DNA from: Synechococcus sp. Tobar12-5m-g
GTDB taxonomy: Bacteria; Cyanobacteriota; Cyanobacteriia; PCC-6307; Cyanobiaceae
Assembly: GCF_024345415.1 (NCBI RefSeq)
Contig: NZ_JAGQBB010000010.1
Location: 1 to 64,000 of the forward strand
Length of the DNA stretch: 64,000 nt
Direction of reading: 5' to 3'
This document shows, in pieces, positions 43,361 through 51,393 of this stretch (its first letter is position 1; every line of letters starts with the position of its first letter). A program made the translations under genes and the position numbers. Below the pieces are notes generated by a model. That model saw only the letters and a program-made list of their open reading frames with translations, was not told where the DNA came from and did no database searches.

Positions 43361-45049
43361 ATGGATCACGCCAACCCTGATCCAGGCCATCCGCGCGTCC
43401 CTTGGCGCGGCCTGCTGCTGCTCTGGGGCGTCGCCCTGATCCTGGCCTTCGCGGGCCTGGGCAACCTGCCGCTGCGCGACTGGGATGAGGGCATCGTGGC
43501 CCGGGTGAGCCTGGAAATCGCCGATCGGGGTTTGCCCCAGGGGCTGCTGCCGACGCTGTGGGGGGACCCCTATCGGAACAAGCCCCCCGGGCTCCATCTC
43601 CTCATCGCCGGGGCCATCTCGCTCTGGCGCCTTGGCAGCGCCGCCGCCGCCGATGCCCTCCCGCCGGAGTGGGTGGTTCGGCTGGTGCCGGCGGTGCTCT
43701 CGACCCTGGTGGTGCCCCTGGTGGGGCTGGTTCAGTTCCAGCTGCGGCCGGGCCAACGGGCCACGGCCCTGGCCACAGCAGCCGTGATGGTGAGCCTGCT
43801 GCCGGTGGCACGCCACGGCCGCCTGGCGATGCTGGACGGCACCCAGCTTTCGGCCATGGCCCTGCTGTGGTGGGCCCTGCTGCGCAGTCGGGCCGCCGGA
43901 AGCTCAGCGCTGCGGGAAGGGGGCCTGGCCGGGCTGGCCGGAAGCGGGCTGTTGCTGCTGAAGGCGCCGATCCTGCTGCCGGCCCTGGCGGCTGGGCTGA
44001 TCGGGCTGGCCCTTGACCCCAGCGGTGGCCGGCCCCGCTGGACACCTCTGATGACAGGTCTGGGGCTGGGGTTGGCCCCTGGGCTCGGCTGGCATCTCTG
44101 GCATGGACTGAAGCGTGGAAGCGACGCCCTCTGGCTCTGGGGCGGAGACGGGGTCACCCGGGTGCTGCTGGATGCCGGCGAAGGCAGTGACCTGGGTTGG
44201 AGGGTTCCCCTGATCAAGTTGCTGGAGGGCGGCTGGCCCTGGCTGCCGCTCTGGCCGTTGGCGCTGGTTCTGGCCTGGCGGCAGCGCCACACTCCCTGGG
44301 GGCGGTGGTGCCTGGTGCTCCAGGGGGTGCTGGCGGCGGCGATCCTGCCGCTGCGCACCCAGCTGCCCTGGTACAGCCACCCACTCTGGTTGCCCTTCGC
44401 CCTGCTCTGCGGGCCGCTTCTACCCCTGTTGCTGCAACCCCGGCGGGATCGCCCAGCGCTGCAGGTCGTGCCGGTGCTCTGGGCCCTGCTCGGCGGCGTT
44501 CTGCTGCTGCTCTCCCTGGTCGCCGCGAGCAGCCGAACCGGACTGCCCGCCGCCGCCAGCCTGCTTGTTTTGCCGGCGGGGGTGGGCCTGCTGGCTGGGG
44601 GCCTGCTTCTCCAGTGCCCGCTTGAGCGGCAGCGCCGCTGTGGCCTGGTCTTGCTGCTGACGGGCTGGTGCCTTTCCCTCCTGCTGCTCTTCCAGGGTCC
44701 GCTGTGGAACTGGGAATTGAACGAACGCGACGCCGTTCGCCCCGTGGCCAGGCTGGCCAGGGAAGCGGCGGCAGTGGCGGTCGATCGCTCGCTGCCGATC
44801 TACATGACGGGAGACTCCGGGCAGCGACCGAGCCTCAGCTGGTATGCCCAGCGAAGGATCCTGCGGTTGCCGGAGAGGGCAGAGCCAAGCTCTCCCCAGC
44901 AGTTCCTGCTGATCGAGAAAGCCATCGAACCGCCCCCCCCGCTGCTGCTCCAGGCGGGTGCCCGTTGCCGGCTCACGGGGCTGGGCGAGCAGGGCTGGCA
45001 GCTCTGGCGTTGCACACTCCCGGATCAATCCGATGCACCGAGACACTGA
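43361..45049 (+). CDS. GT39/ArnT-like membrane glycosyltransferase C
   Basis: A 562-aa GT-C fold protein, with about twelve helices. The catalytic loop is LPLRDWDEGIVARVSLEI (Asp/Glu of the DxD-like DWDE), followed by WGDPYRNKPPGLHLLI, the classic ArnT/PMT PPLH-type motif. RHGRLAMLDGTQLSAMALLW is also typical. The long Leu-rich helices make up most of the rest, and a short soluble C-terminal domain follows from about 465. Start is the ATG at 43361; a longer reading frame upstream is the shadow of gene B. It is followed by the DUF2079 gene with a 17-bp overlap. Confidence 0.88.
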   Translation: MDHANPDPGHPRVPWRGLLLLWGVALILAFAGLGNLPLRDWDEGIVARVSLEIADRGLPQGLLPTLWGDPYRNKPPGLHLLIAGAISLWRLGSAAAADALPPEWVVRLVPAVLSTLVVPLVGLVQFQLRPGQRATALATAAVMVSLLPVARHGRLAMLDGTQLSAMALLWWALLRSRAAGSSALREGGLAGLAGSGLLLLKAPILLPALAAGLIGLALDPSGGRPRWTPLMTGLGLGLAPGLGWHLWHGLKRGSDALWLWGGDGVTRVLLDAGEGSDLGWRVPLIKLLEGGWPWLPLWPLALVLAWRQRHTPWGRWCLVLQGVLAAAILPLRTQLPWYSHPLWLPFALLCGPLLPLLLQPRRDRPALQVVPVLWALLGGVLLLLSLVAASSRTGLPAAASLLVLPAGVGLLAGGLLLQCPLERQRRCGLVLLLTGWCLSLLLLFQGPLWNWELNERDAVRPVARLAREAAAVAVDRSLPIYMTGDSGQRPSLSWYAQRRILRLPERAEPSSPQQFLLIEKAIEPPPPLLLQAGARCRLTGLGEQGWQLWRCTLPDQSDAPRH

Positions 45050-46718
45050 ACTGCACCGCACCCCTGAACGGAGCCCTGCATTGACGCAGCAAAGCCGTTC
45101 CTGGAACCACCTGGTCCTGGTGGCCGCCCTGCTGTTTGCCGTGGTGGGGCTGTCCCTGCAGTGGTGGCGCCTGCAGGTTCTTGCCGCCACCTATGACCAG
45201 GGCATCTTTCTTCAGGTGCTGTGGAACACCCTTCACGGCCACCCGTTCGAGAGCACCCTGTCCTCCCAGCTCTCGGCGAGCGTGACCCGTGACGACCAGT
45301 TACCGGCCTTGGGCTACCAGCGGTTGGGCCAGCATTTCACTCCAGCTCTGGTGCTCTGGGCTCCGCTTGTGGGCTTGCTCGGTGCCGGAGCCTTGCCCCT
45401 GGTTCAGGTGGGGCTGATGAGCGGGGCCGGTCTGGTGCTGCATCGGTTTGCCCTCCAAACGCTTGGACGCAACAAGGATCGGCTCGCGGCCCTGCTGGCC
45501 TGCTCCTTTTTCGGAGCCAATGCCGTGCTCGGTCCCACCTGGGGCAATTTCACGGATCTTTGCCAGTTGCCCCTGGCCTTTTTTCTGCTCCTCTGGGGGC
45601 TCAAACAGCGGCACTGGTGGCTGGTGGCCCTCTGCACCGTGCTGATTCCGATGATCCGGGAGGACACCGGCGTGCTGCTGGTGGGGGTGAGCCTCTGGAT
45701 GCTCTGGCGGAGGAAGGAGCCATGGCCCCTGGCGCTTCTGCTTGGAGCGGTGGGAATCGGCTGGGTGGTGATCGTCACCAATGGGCTGATGCCCCTGTTC
45801 AGCGAAGACAATTCACGCCGCTTCATGGTGGAGAACTTCGGCCAGTTTCTGGGTGAACGTGATCGGGCCAGCAGCCTGGATGTGGGCGCCAGGATCCTCT
45901 CGCAACCCCTCGCCATCCTGCGGGAAATTCTCAACGAGCCAGGCGACACCCTTCGCTATCTCTTCGCGCAGAGTTTGCCACTTCTGTTCATTCCGTTGAT
46001 CTCCCGCGATGCCTGGCTGCTGATGGGGTTGCCCTTCCTGGGGTTGCTCCTCGCCCAGGGGAAACCACCACCCCTCGACATCAATGTGCGGTATGCATTG
46101 CTTGTGGTGCCAGGCCTGTTTGCCGGGGCCGTGCTCTGGTGGGAGCGGCATTCAAGCGCATTCCATCAGCCGCGGCTTCGCTCGGCCTGGATCGGGGCGA
46201 TTGGTCTCTCCATTCTGCTCACGATCACCAGCAATCCCAATCGAAGCCTCTCCTTCGTGATTCCTGACAGCGTGCGACCCTGGATCTACACCAACCCAAA
46301 ACAGCTCTGGGACCATGGTCAGGCCGCCAGGAGGATCGTGAACCAGATCCCACACACCGCCAGCGTTTCAGCCACCACACCCTTGGTTCCTTTGCTTGCT
46401 GAACGGGAGGTGCTGGTGCGGTTTCCCCGCAACTGGACCTATCTGGACAGGGCAGGACAAGCCCCAGAGGTTGACTGGATTGTGGCAGATCTGGAGATGC
46501 TGAATCGCCATCTGGATGTCTCGGATGGCGATCGCAAGGAACTGGCCAGCATCATGGAACTGATGCCCGAGCTCTCCCCCGCCTATGGACTTGTGGATGT
46601 GCAGGGCGGCATCGTGCTGATGGGCAGGGGCCTCAAGGATCGGGCCGATGCCGTGGAACTCCGGGCCAACCTGGTCACGAAACTCGAGGCAAGAGGACAG
46701 GGAACAGTTCCAAGGTGA
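45033..46718 (+). CDS. DUF2079 integral membrane protein
   Basis: A 561-aa polytopic protein of the DUF2079 family, which is distantly related to GT-C glycosyltransferases. Family pieces: TYDQGIFLQVLWNTLHGHPF, GQHFTPALVLWAPLVGLLGA, FTDLCQLPLAFFLLLWGL and PMIREDTGVLLVGVSLWM. Start at 45033 (MHRDTELHRTPERSP) overlaps glycosyltransferase C by 17 bp. It closes the four-gene set. Role unknown, but the repeated GT-C folds suggest surface or envelope glycosylation. Codon use becomes slightly more AT-rich towards its 3' end. Confidence 0.86.
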   Translation: MHRDTELHRTPERSPALTQQSRSWNHLVLVAALLFAVVGLSLQWWRLQVLAATYDQGIFLQVLWNTLHGHPFESTLSSQLSASVTRDDQLPALGYQRLGQHFTPALVLWAPLVGLLGAGALPLVQVGLMSGAGLVLHRFALQTLGRNKDRLAALLACSFFGANAVLGPTWGNFTDLCQLPLAFFLLLWGLKQRHWWLVALCTVLIPMIREDTGVLLVGVSLWMLWRRKEPWPLALLLGAVGIGWVVIVTNGLMPLFSEDNSRRFMVENFGQFLGERDRASSLDVGARILSQPLAILREILNEPGDTLRYLFAQSLPLLFIPLISRDAWLLMGLPFLGLLLAQGKPPPLDINVRYALLVVPGLFAGAVLWWERHSSAFHQPRLRSAWIGAIGLSILLTITSNPNRSLSFVIPDSVRPWIYTNPKQLWDHGQAARRIVNQIPHTASVSATTPLVPLLAEREVLVRFPRNWTYLDRAGQAPEVDWIVADLEMLNRHLDVSDGDRKELASIMELMPELSPAYGLVDVQGGIVLMGRGLKDRADAVELRANLVTKLEARGQGTVPR

Positions 46719-46770
46719 GCCCAGGGTTGATGAAGGGGATCGTTCGTCGTCATCTCCATTCATGAACGAT

Positions 46771-46806
46771 GCCCCCGGAGGCACCAGATTCGGTGACTCC
46801 GGGGGC
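46771..46806. other. Strong GC-rich hairpin
   Basis: GCCCCCGGAG and CTCCGGGGGC form a 10-bp stem, continued by CACC/GGTG after one mismatch. No T-run follows on either strand, so it is not a canonical terminator. It may end the DUF2079 transcript on the plus strand (53 bp after the stop) or the minigene transcript on the minus strand, or protect a 3' end from exonucleases. Confidence 0.6.
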
Positions 46807-46863
46807 TCTCGCCGGGTCCGCTCTGGCGCGGAACCGTTTGAACTCAGAGCAGGCTGCCTGACA

Positions 46864-46917
46864 TCAGACGGCGTTCTCCGCGATCAGCAGACCCTTGTAC
46901 ATGGAACTGTGGCTCAC
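46864..46917 (-). CDS. Candidate 17-aa microprotein with strong ribosome binding site
   Basis: GTG start at 46917, peptide MSHSSMYKGLLIAENAV, stop at 46864. GGGGAGGAGGTG (46932-46921) contains a near-perfect Shine-Dalgarno with five bases between AGGAGG and the GTG. Such a site is far better than those of most genes here. An upstream TATGAT (47030-47025) could be a -10 box, though no -35 is visible, and a strong hairpin follows 58 bp after the stop. The peptide is not recognised. It could be a microprotein, a leader peptide or chance. Confidence 0.4.
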   Translation of the reverse strand: MSHSSMYKGLLIAENAV

Positions 46918-47024
46918 GAACACCTCCTCCCCTGGGGGACAGCGTCAGCCGGTGGCGCATTCGGAGCGAGCAATGGAGCAAGCTCCAAAACCTCGTTCCA
47001 CGTCACTGCTGACAGAACACAATG

Positions 47025-47030
47025 ATCATA
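47025..47030 (-). promoter_or_regulatory. Possible -10 box (TATGAT) for the minigene
   Basis: Minus-strand TATGAT, one base off the TATAAT consensus, lies downstream of the psbD terminator and about 108 bp upstream of the minigene start. No TTGACA-like -35 is found at 16-18 bp, so this is tentative. Confidence 0.3.
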
Positions 47031-47063
47031 GCTGAAAATGGAGGGATCCCATGGGCTGATTGT

Positions 47064-47096
47064 CCATAAAAAAAGGCGCCCGATTGAGCGCCTTTT
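47064..47096 (-). terminator. Terminator of psbD
   Basis: AAAAGGCGC and GCGCCTTTT form a 9-bp perfect stem with an 8-base loop. On the minus strand it is followed by TTTTTTTAT and lies 71 bp after the psbD stop. On the plus strand the stem also ends in four Ts, so it may work in both directions. Confidence 0.9.
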
Positions 47097-47166
47097 GATT
47101 GGTTGGTGCAGTGATTGATCCTATTCAAAGATGGAAAGAGGATTCAAAGCTCCGTAGGATCACTCC

Positions 47167-48225
47167 TTAGAGAGCGTTACCACGGGGCAGGACCTCCTCA
47201 GGGAAGACGAAGTTTTCATGGGGCTGGTCGGCCGGTGCCATCCAGGCACGCAGACCTTCATTGAGAAGAATGTTCTTCGTGTAGAAGGTCTCGAACTCGG
47301 GGTCCTCAGCGGCGCGGATCTCCTGGGACACGAAGTCGTAGGCCCGTAGGTTCAGCGCCAGGCCGATGATGCCGATGCTGCTGGTCCACAGACCCATCAC
47401 CGGCACGAACAGCATGAAGAAGTGCAGCCAGCGCTTGTTCGAGAAGGCGATCCCGAAGATCTGGCTCCAGAAGCGGTTGGCCGTCACCATGGAATAGGTC
47501 TCCTCCTCCTGGGTGGGCTCGAACGCCTTGAAGGTGTTCGCCTGCTCGGAATCCTCGAACAGGGTGTTCTCCACCGTGGCGCCGTGGATGGCGCACAGCA
47601 GCGCACCGCCCAGGATGCCGGCCACCCCCATCATGTGGAAGGGGTTCAGGGTCCAGTTGTGGAAGCCCTGCAGGAACAGCAGGAAGCGGAAAATCGCCGC
47701 CACACCGAAGCTGGGAGCGAAGAACCAGCTGCTCTGGCCCAGGGGATAGATCAGGAACACGCTCACGAAGACCGCGATCGGCCCGGAGAAGGCGATCGCG
47801 TTGTAAGGGCGGATTCCCACCAGGCGGGCGATCTCGAACTGGCGCAGCATGAAGCCGATCAGGGAGAAGGCACCGTGCAGGGCGACGAACGGCCAGAGAC
47901 CGCCCAGTTGCACCCAGCGCACGAAGTCACCCTGGGCTTCCGGGCCCCAGAGCAGCAGCAGGCTGTGGCCCATGGCATCAGCGGGGGTGCTGACGGCGGC
48001 GGTGAGGAAGTTGCAGCCCTCCAGGTAGCTGCTGGCGATGCCGTGGGTGTACCAGGAGGTGGCGAAGGTGGTGCCGGTCAGCCAGCCGCCCAACGCCAGG
48101 TAAGCGGTGGGGAACAGCAACAGGCCGGACCAGCCGACAAAAACAAACCGGTCGCGCTTGAGCCAGTCGTCGAGGACATCGAACCATCCCCGTGTCGCCG
48201 GCGCGCGCCCTAGGGCAATCGTCAT
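47167..48225 (-). CDS. psbD: Photosystem II D2 protein
   Basis: A 352-aa D2 reaction-centre protein, the standard length, with five membrane helices binding the P680 chlorophylls, pheophytin, plastoquinone QA and the non-heme iron. Diagnostic stretches are [20 protein letters not shown] at the N-terminus, [40 protein letters not shown] (with a metal/quinone His) and the C-terminal [12 protein letters not shown]. Start at 48225 (MTIALGRAP) is canonical. No psbC follows, so this is the free-standing second copy (psbD2 type) rather than the psbDC operon. Such copies are often induced by high light. The gene ends in a strong terminator. Confidence 0.98.
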   Translation of the reverse strand: MTIALGRAPATRGWFDVLDDWLKRDRFVFVGWSGLLLFPTAYLALGGWLTGTTFATSWYTHGIASSYLEGCNFLTAAVSTPADAMGHSLLLLWGPEAQGDFVRWVQLGGLWPFVALHGAFSLIGFMLRQFEIARLVGIRPYNAIAFSGPIAVFVSVFLIYPLGQSSWFFAPSFGVAAIFRFLLFLQGFHNWTLNPFHMMGVAGILGGALLCAIHGATVENTLFEDSEQANTFKAFEPTQEEETYSMVTANRFWSQIFGIAFSNKRWLHFFMLFVPVMGLWTSSIGIIGLALNLRAYDFVSQEIRAAEDPEFETFYTKNILLNEGLRAWMAPADQPHENFVFPEEVLPRGNAL

Positions 48226-48456
48226 GGGTGCTTCATGAAGCGTTACATCCAAACCATACGCAGCCCGAGGGGGCGCCCGTGGCCAGCATGCCGCGGATCA
48301 CCAAAGATGAGCATTCCTTCTTAACTGGCTTCGCCGGGTCTTTCGGAGCTGGTTCATCCTGTGCCCTGTCATCCGGTGCCCTGCCATCCGGGCGGCACCC
48401 GTCAGCGCGGGGCCCCGCCATTCGCCAGAGTGAACCCTGGCCTTTCCCAACAACCC

Positions 48457-48723
48457 GTGTACGTCGTCGAGCTCTCCCTCAAGCTCAGCCCCATGCCCGT
48501 TTCGGTGCAGCGCAAGGAGCTGAGCGACGCCCAGGCCCTCTACGCGGAGATCAAGACCGCCCTTGAGACCGGCCAGCCCCGGGTGCTCGAGCTCTCCTGC
48601 GAGAAGGCGGAAGAAAAGCGGGTCAGCCTGCTGAGCAGCGAACTGGTGGCCCTGCAGATCTACGAGAAGTCGGCGGCGGGCGGAGGGGGCAGCAAGCGGC
48701 CCGGCTTCTCCTTCGACACCTGA
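48457..48723 (+). CDS. UPF0367 family protein
   Basis: An 88-aa protein matching cyanobacterial UPF0367. The core is [20 protein letters not shown], then [20 protein letters not shown] and the ending [12 protein letters not shown]. Function unknown; it is soluble with no catalytic motif. The GTG at 48457 (giving [13 protein letters not shown]) matches the usual start of the family. An in-frame GTG at 48430 is the alternative. It lies 2 bp upstream of the ABC ATPase gene, suggesting a unit, and is divergent from psbD with a 231-bp spacer in which I see no clear regulatory motif. Confidence 0.9.
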   Translation: MYVVELSLKLSPMPVSVQRKELSDAQALYAEIKTALETGQPRVLELSCEKAEEKRVSLLSSELVALQIYEKSAAGGGGSKRPGFSFDT

Positions 48724-48725
48724 CC

Positions 48726-49421
48726 TTGACGAGCCCCTTGGTGGTGGAGCGGCTGGGCTTCACCTGGCCCTCCGGCAGCCCGGCCCTCAACCACTGCACT
48801 TTCAGCCTGCCGGAGGCCGGTCTCTGGATGCTGGTGGGCGGCAACGGCAGCGGCAAAAGCACCTTGCTGCGCTTGATCGCCGGCCTGCTTGAGCCGCAGC
48901 GGGGCCGCATCCAGTGCCCGTTCAAAACCGCCCTGGTGTTCCAGAACCCCGACCACCAACTGCTGCTGCCCAGCTGCGGCACCGATCTCCAGCTCTCCCT
49001 TCCCGAAGGGCTCGACCGCGGCCAGCGGCAAGCCAGGGTTGAAGCGGCCCTCGCCCAGGTGGGCCTCGATGGCTTCCAGCAACGGCCCATCCACACCCTC
49101 AGCGGCGGCCAGAAACAACGGCTGGCAATCGCCGGCGCCCTGGCAAGCGAGGCCAGCCTGCTGCTGCTCGATGAACCCACTGCCCTGCTGGATCCAACCA
49201 GCCAGGAGGAGGTGCTGGGGCTGATCCAACACCTCTGCAGCCGCCTGCCAGCGCCCCTGGCCGCGCTGTGGATCACCCATCGGCTGGAGGAACTGGAGCG
49301 CTGCGATGGAGCCGCCCTGATGGAGGCGGGGCAGCTGGGACCCTGGCAGGAGGGGCGCCGATTGCGGGAACGGCTGGAGCGGAGGCTTCCCCCCTTGCCT
49401 GGCGGCAAGGCTGAGGGGTAG
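48726..49421 (+). CDS. ABC transporter ATP-binding protein
   Basis: A 231-aa ATPase resembling the cobalt/energy-coupling-factor subfamily. Walker A is GGNGSGKST at 38-46, the Q-loop is in FQNPDHQLLLP, the signature is LSGGQKQRLAIAGAL near 125, Walker B with catalytic Glu is LLLLDEPTALLDP near 145-157, and the H-loop is WITHRLEEL. The FQNPDHQ motif is typical of ECF/CbiO ATPases. No permease lies next to it, so its membrane partner must be elsewhere. Start is a TTG at 48726. It ends 16 bp before tRNA-Asn. Confidence 0.88.
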   Translation: MTSPLVVERLGFTWPSGSPALNHCTFSLPEAGLWMLVGGNGSGKSTLLRLIAGLLEPQRGRIQCPFKTALVFQNPDHQLLLPSCGTDLQLSLPEGLDRGQRQARVEAALAQVGLDGFQQRPIHTLSGGQKQRLAIAGALASEASLLLLDEPTALLDPTSQEEVLGLIQHLCSRLPAPLAALWITHRLEELERCDGAALMEAGQLGPWQEGRRLRERLERRLPPLPGGKAEG

Positions 49422-49437
49422 GTTCACGAAGCCACGA

Positions 49438-49509
49438 TCCTCGGTAGCTCAGTGGTAGAGCGGTCGGCTGTTAACCGATTGGTCGCAGGTTCGAATCCCG
49501 CCCGGGGAG
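49438..49509 (+). tRNA. tRNA-Asn (GUU)
   Basis: A 72-nt cloverleaf. The acceptor stem TCCTCGG pairs with CCGGGGA (one G-U), with discriminator G. The D arm is GCTCAGTGGTAGAGC, the anticodon loop CTGTTAA gives anticodon GTT at 49470-49472, and the T arm has GGTTCGAATCC. CCA is not encoded, as usual in cyanobacteria. A run of six Ts follows immediately (49510-49515), which may end transcription. No integrase or attachment repeat is seen nearby. Confidence 0.97.
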
Positions 49510-49582
49510 TTTTTTGAAGAACGCCGCCTGCCTGCGCCTGCGGTGCATGCCGCCCCCACGACCCCGATCGAGCGCCTTGACA

Positions 49583-49652
49583 GGGGCCGATTCCAAAGCA
49601 AAAGGGAAGATTGAAGCTGAAGCCGTGGTGAGGCAGTGAAAGAATCGGCCCC
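49583..49652. repeat. 11-bp perfect inverted repeat upstream of rpaA
   Basis: GGGGCCGATTC (49583-49593) and GAATCGGCCCC (49642-49652) are perfect complements separated by 48 bases in the 197-bp spacer before rpaA. A TTGACA sequence (49577-49582) abuts the left arm but lacks a -10 at the right distance. The arms could pair in RNA to make a long leader hairpin, or be two half-sites for a regulator. Confidence 0.55.
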
Positions 49653-49706
49653 GATGCGCCTTGAGCTGCCGATGCACTGCCGCCATCACCGCACCGGCCA
49701 TCCACG

Positions 49707-50447
49707 ATGAAGCCCTGCATCCTGCTGATCGAAGACGACCGGGACATGCGGGAGCTGGTGGCGGGCCATCTTGAGCACAGCGGCTTTCGGGTCGAGTGCG
49801 CCGCCGATGGGATCAAGGGCCAGGCCCTGGCCCTGCAGGCCAATCCGGATGTGATCCTGCTCGATCTGATGCTTCCCCATGTGGATGGCATCACCCTCTG
49901 CCAGCGGCTGCGGCGGGATGAGCGCAGCGCCGGCATCCCGATCCTGATGATCACCGCCCTGGGGGGAACCAAAGACAAGGTGAGCGGCTTCAACTCCGGC
50001 GCCGACGATTACCTCACCAAACCCTTCGACCTCGAGGAGCTGCTGGCCAGGGTCAAGGCCCTGATCCGCCGCAGCGATCGGGCGCCCCTGTCCACCAAGC
50101 CGGGGGACATTCTCGACTTCGGCCCCCTGACCCTGGTGCGGGAGCGGTTCGAGGCGATCTGGTTCGAGCGGGCGGTGCGGCTCACCCACCTGGAATTCGA
50201 GCTGTTGCATTGCCTGCTGCAGCGGCACGGACAAACCGTGGCACCGCCGGTGATTCTCAAGGAGGTCTGGGGCTACGAACCCGATGACGACATCGAGACG
50301 ATCCGGGTGCATGTTCGCCATCTGCGCACGAAGCTGGAGCCCGACCCCCGCAAGCCCCGGTTCATCAAGACGGTCTATGGGGCTGGCTACTGCCTTGAAC
50401 TTCCCACCGATCCCCACCTGGAGCTGGGCGGGCTCACGTCCCCCTGA
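49707..50447 (+). CDS. rpaA: Response regulator RpaA
   Basis: A 246-aa OmpR-type regulator. The receiver has acidic residues D10/D11, phospho-acceptor D53 in VILLDLMLP and K105 in YLTKPFD; the winged-helix output domain follows from about 145 ([19 protein letters not shown]). The receiver [20 protein letters not shown] region and the linker [20 protein letters not shown] match RpaA rather than RpaB. RpaA is the output regulator of the cyanobacterial circadian clock through SasA, and regulates phycobilisome coupling. It converges on holB with a 14-bp overlap. Confidence 0.93.
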   Translation: MKPCILLIEDDRDMRELVAGHLEHSGFRVECAADGIKGQALALQANPDVILLDLMLPHVDGITLCQRLRRDERSAGIPILMITALGGTKDKVSGFNSGADDYLTKPFDLEELLARVKALIRRSDRAPLSTKPGDILDFGPLTLVRERFEAIWFERAVRLTHLEFELLHCLLQRHGQTVAPPVILKEVWGYEPDDDIETIRVHVRHLRTKLEPDPRKPRFIKTVYGAGYCLELPTDPHLELGGLTSP

Positions 50448-51393
50448 GCTCCAGCAAGGCCACCTCCCAGGCCAGCCGGGGTTGGACAAACCCCTTCAGC
50501 TGGCCGCGCAACCGCTCGATCCGGCCCTGGTCTCGGGGTTGGTGATCCCGGCGCCAGAGCTGCCATTGCCACCAATCCAGCAGCCAGAGCTGCTGGTCGA
50601 GATCCAGGGCTTCGCAGAGGTCGCGGGCCAGGGCCAGGGCCTCGATCGGAGCCGTGGAATCGGCGAGCAGCCGTGGGGCCAGGTCCTGGGGTAGCGACTG
50701 CCATTGCTGCCGGTGCCGCAGCAGGGCGCCAGGGGATCCTGCCGCCAGATCCAGCAGCGCCGTTGGGTCGACCGAAGCCGCAGGGCCGGCAGCGGATGCC
50801 TGCTCCAGCCGGTTCAGCACCTGGGCCATCGCCACCGCATCGAGGCGGGCGAAGGGGATCTGCTGGCAGCGGGAGCGGATCGTGCTCAGCAACCGCTCCG
50901 GCGCTGCCGTCAGCAGGATCAGCAGCCCATCCCCAGGCTCCTCCAGGGTCTTGAGCAGGGCGTTGGCCGCAGCTTCGGCCATCGCCTCGGCCGCTTCGAT
51001 CACCACCAGGCAGCGGCTGGCCTCAAGGGGGCGGCGGGCCAGAAAGCGGCTGACAGCGCGCACCTGCTCCAAGCGCAGCTGGGGCAAGGCCCGACTGGCG
51101 ACGCCCTGCTGCTCCGCCTGGGAGGCCGGCACCAGCTGGCCCTGGTGCTGGTAGGTGGGCTCCAGCCAGAGCAGGTCGGGATGGTTTCCCTCCAGCAGGC
51201 GCCGCCGCAGGCTGGAAGAACCCTCCAGGCCGGCCAGCAGGCCCTCGAGAAAGCGCCGGGCGGCCAGGCGCCGGCCGACGCCGTCGGGGCCGGCAAACAG
51301 GTAGGCCGGGGCCAGCCGCTGCCGATCGAGGCTGGCCCTGAGCAGGCCTACGGCCCGGGATTGGCCGACCAGGTCGGCGAACACATCAGCCAT
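50434..51393 (-). CDS. holB: DNA polymerase III subunit delta prime
   Basis: A 319-aa AAA+ clamp-loader subunit related to HolB. It opens [20 protein letters not shown], has the nucleotide-binding [19 protein letters not shown] (a degenerate Walker A, usual for delta prime), [40 protein letters not shown] (the SRC-containing sensor follows: [10 protein letters not shown]). Clamp-loading helps put the beta clamp on DNA. Start at 51393 ([11 protein letters not shown]) overlaps the tmk stop by 8 bp, and it is the last gene of the P-ATPase, tmk, holB run. Confidence 0.93.
   Translation of the reverse strand: MADVFADLVGQSRAVGLLRASLDRQRLAPAYLFAGPDGVGRRLAARRFLEGLLAGLEGSSSLRRRLLEGNHPDLLWLEPTYQHQGQLVPASQAEQQGVASRALPQLRLEQVRAVSRFLARRPLEASRCLVVIEAAEAMAEAAANALLKTLEEPGDGLLILLTAAPERLLSTIRSRCQQIPFARLDAVAMAQVLNRLEQASAAGPAASVDPTALLDLAAGSPGALLRHRQQWQSLPQDLAPRLLADSTAPIEALALARDLCEALDLDQQLWLLDWWQWQLWRRDHQPRDQGRIERLRGQLKGFVQPRLAWEVALLELRGT

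Larger units (their letters stand above)
46719..47166. other. 448-bp intergenic region with minigene, hairpin and psbD terminator
   Basis: This is the longest gene-poor stretch of the window. It holds a strong hairpin (46771-46806), a 17-codon minus-strand reading frame with a strong ribosome binding site (46864-46932), a TATGAT box (47025-47030) and the psbD terminator (47064-47096). Between these I see nothing else recognisable. Confidence 0.7.

Noticed and set aside
46648-47025. 125-codon plus-strand frame at the end of the DUF2079 gene
   Set aside because: No ribosome binding site, no recognisable domain, and it crosses the hairpin and the minigene on the other strand.
48226-48456. HLR1 (RpaB-binding) site in the psbD leader
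   Set aside because: Only a half-site-like TGTAAC was seen; the paired repeat needed for HLR1 is absent.
49577-49605. rpaA promoter from TTGACA at 49577
   Set aside because: No TANNNT-like -10 at 16-18 bp (AAAAGG is there instead), so the hexamer is probably chance.
49438-49706. Mobile-element integration site at tRNA-Asn
   Set aside because: No integrase, no direct repeat of the tRNA 3' end and housekeeping genes on both sides.
49424-49993. 189-codon minus-strand frame over tRNA-Asn and rpaA
   Set aside because: It would read through the tRNA and antisense to the rpaA receiver domain; a shadow.
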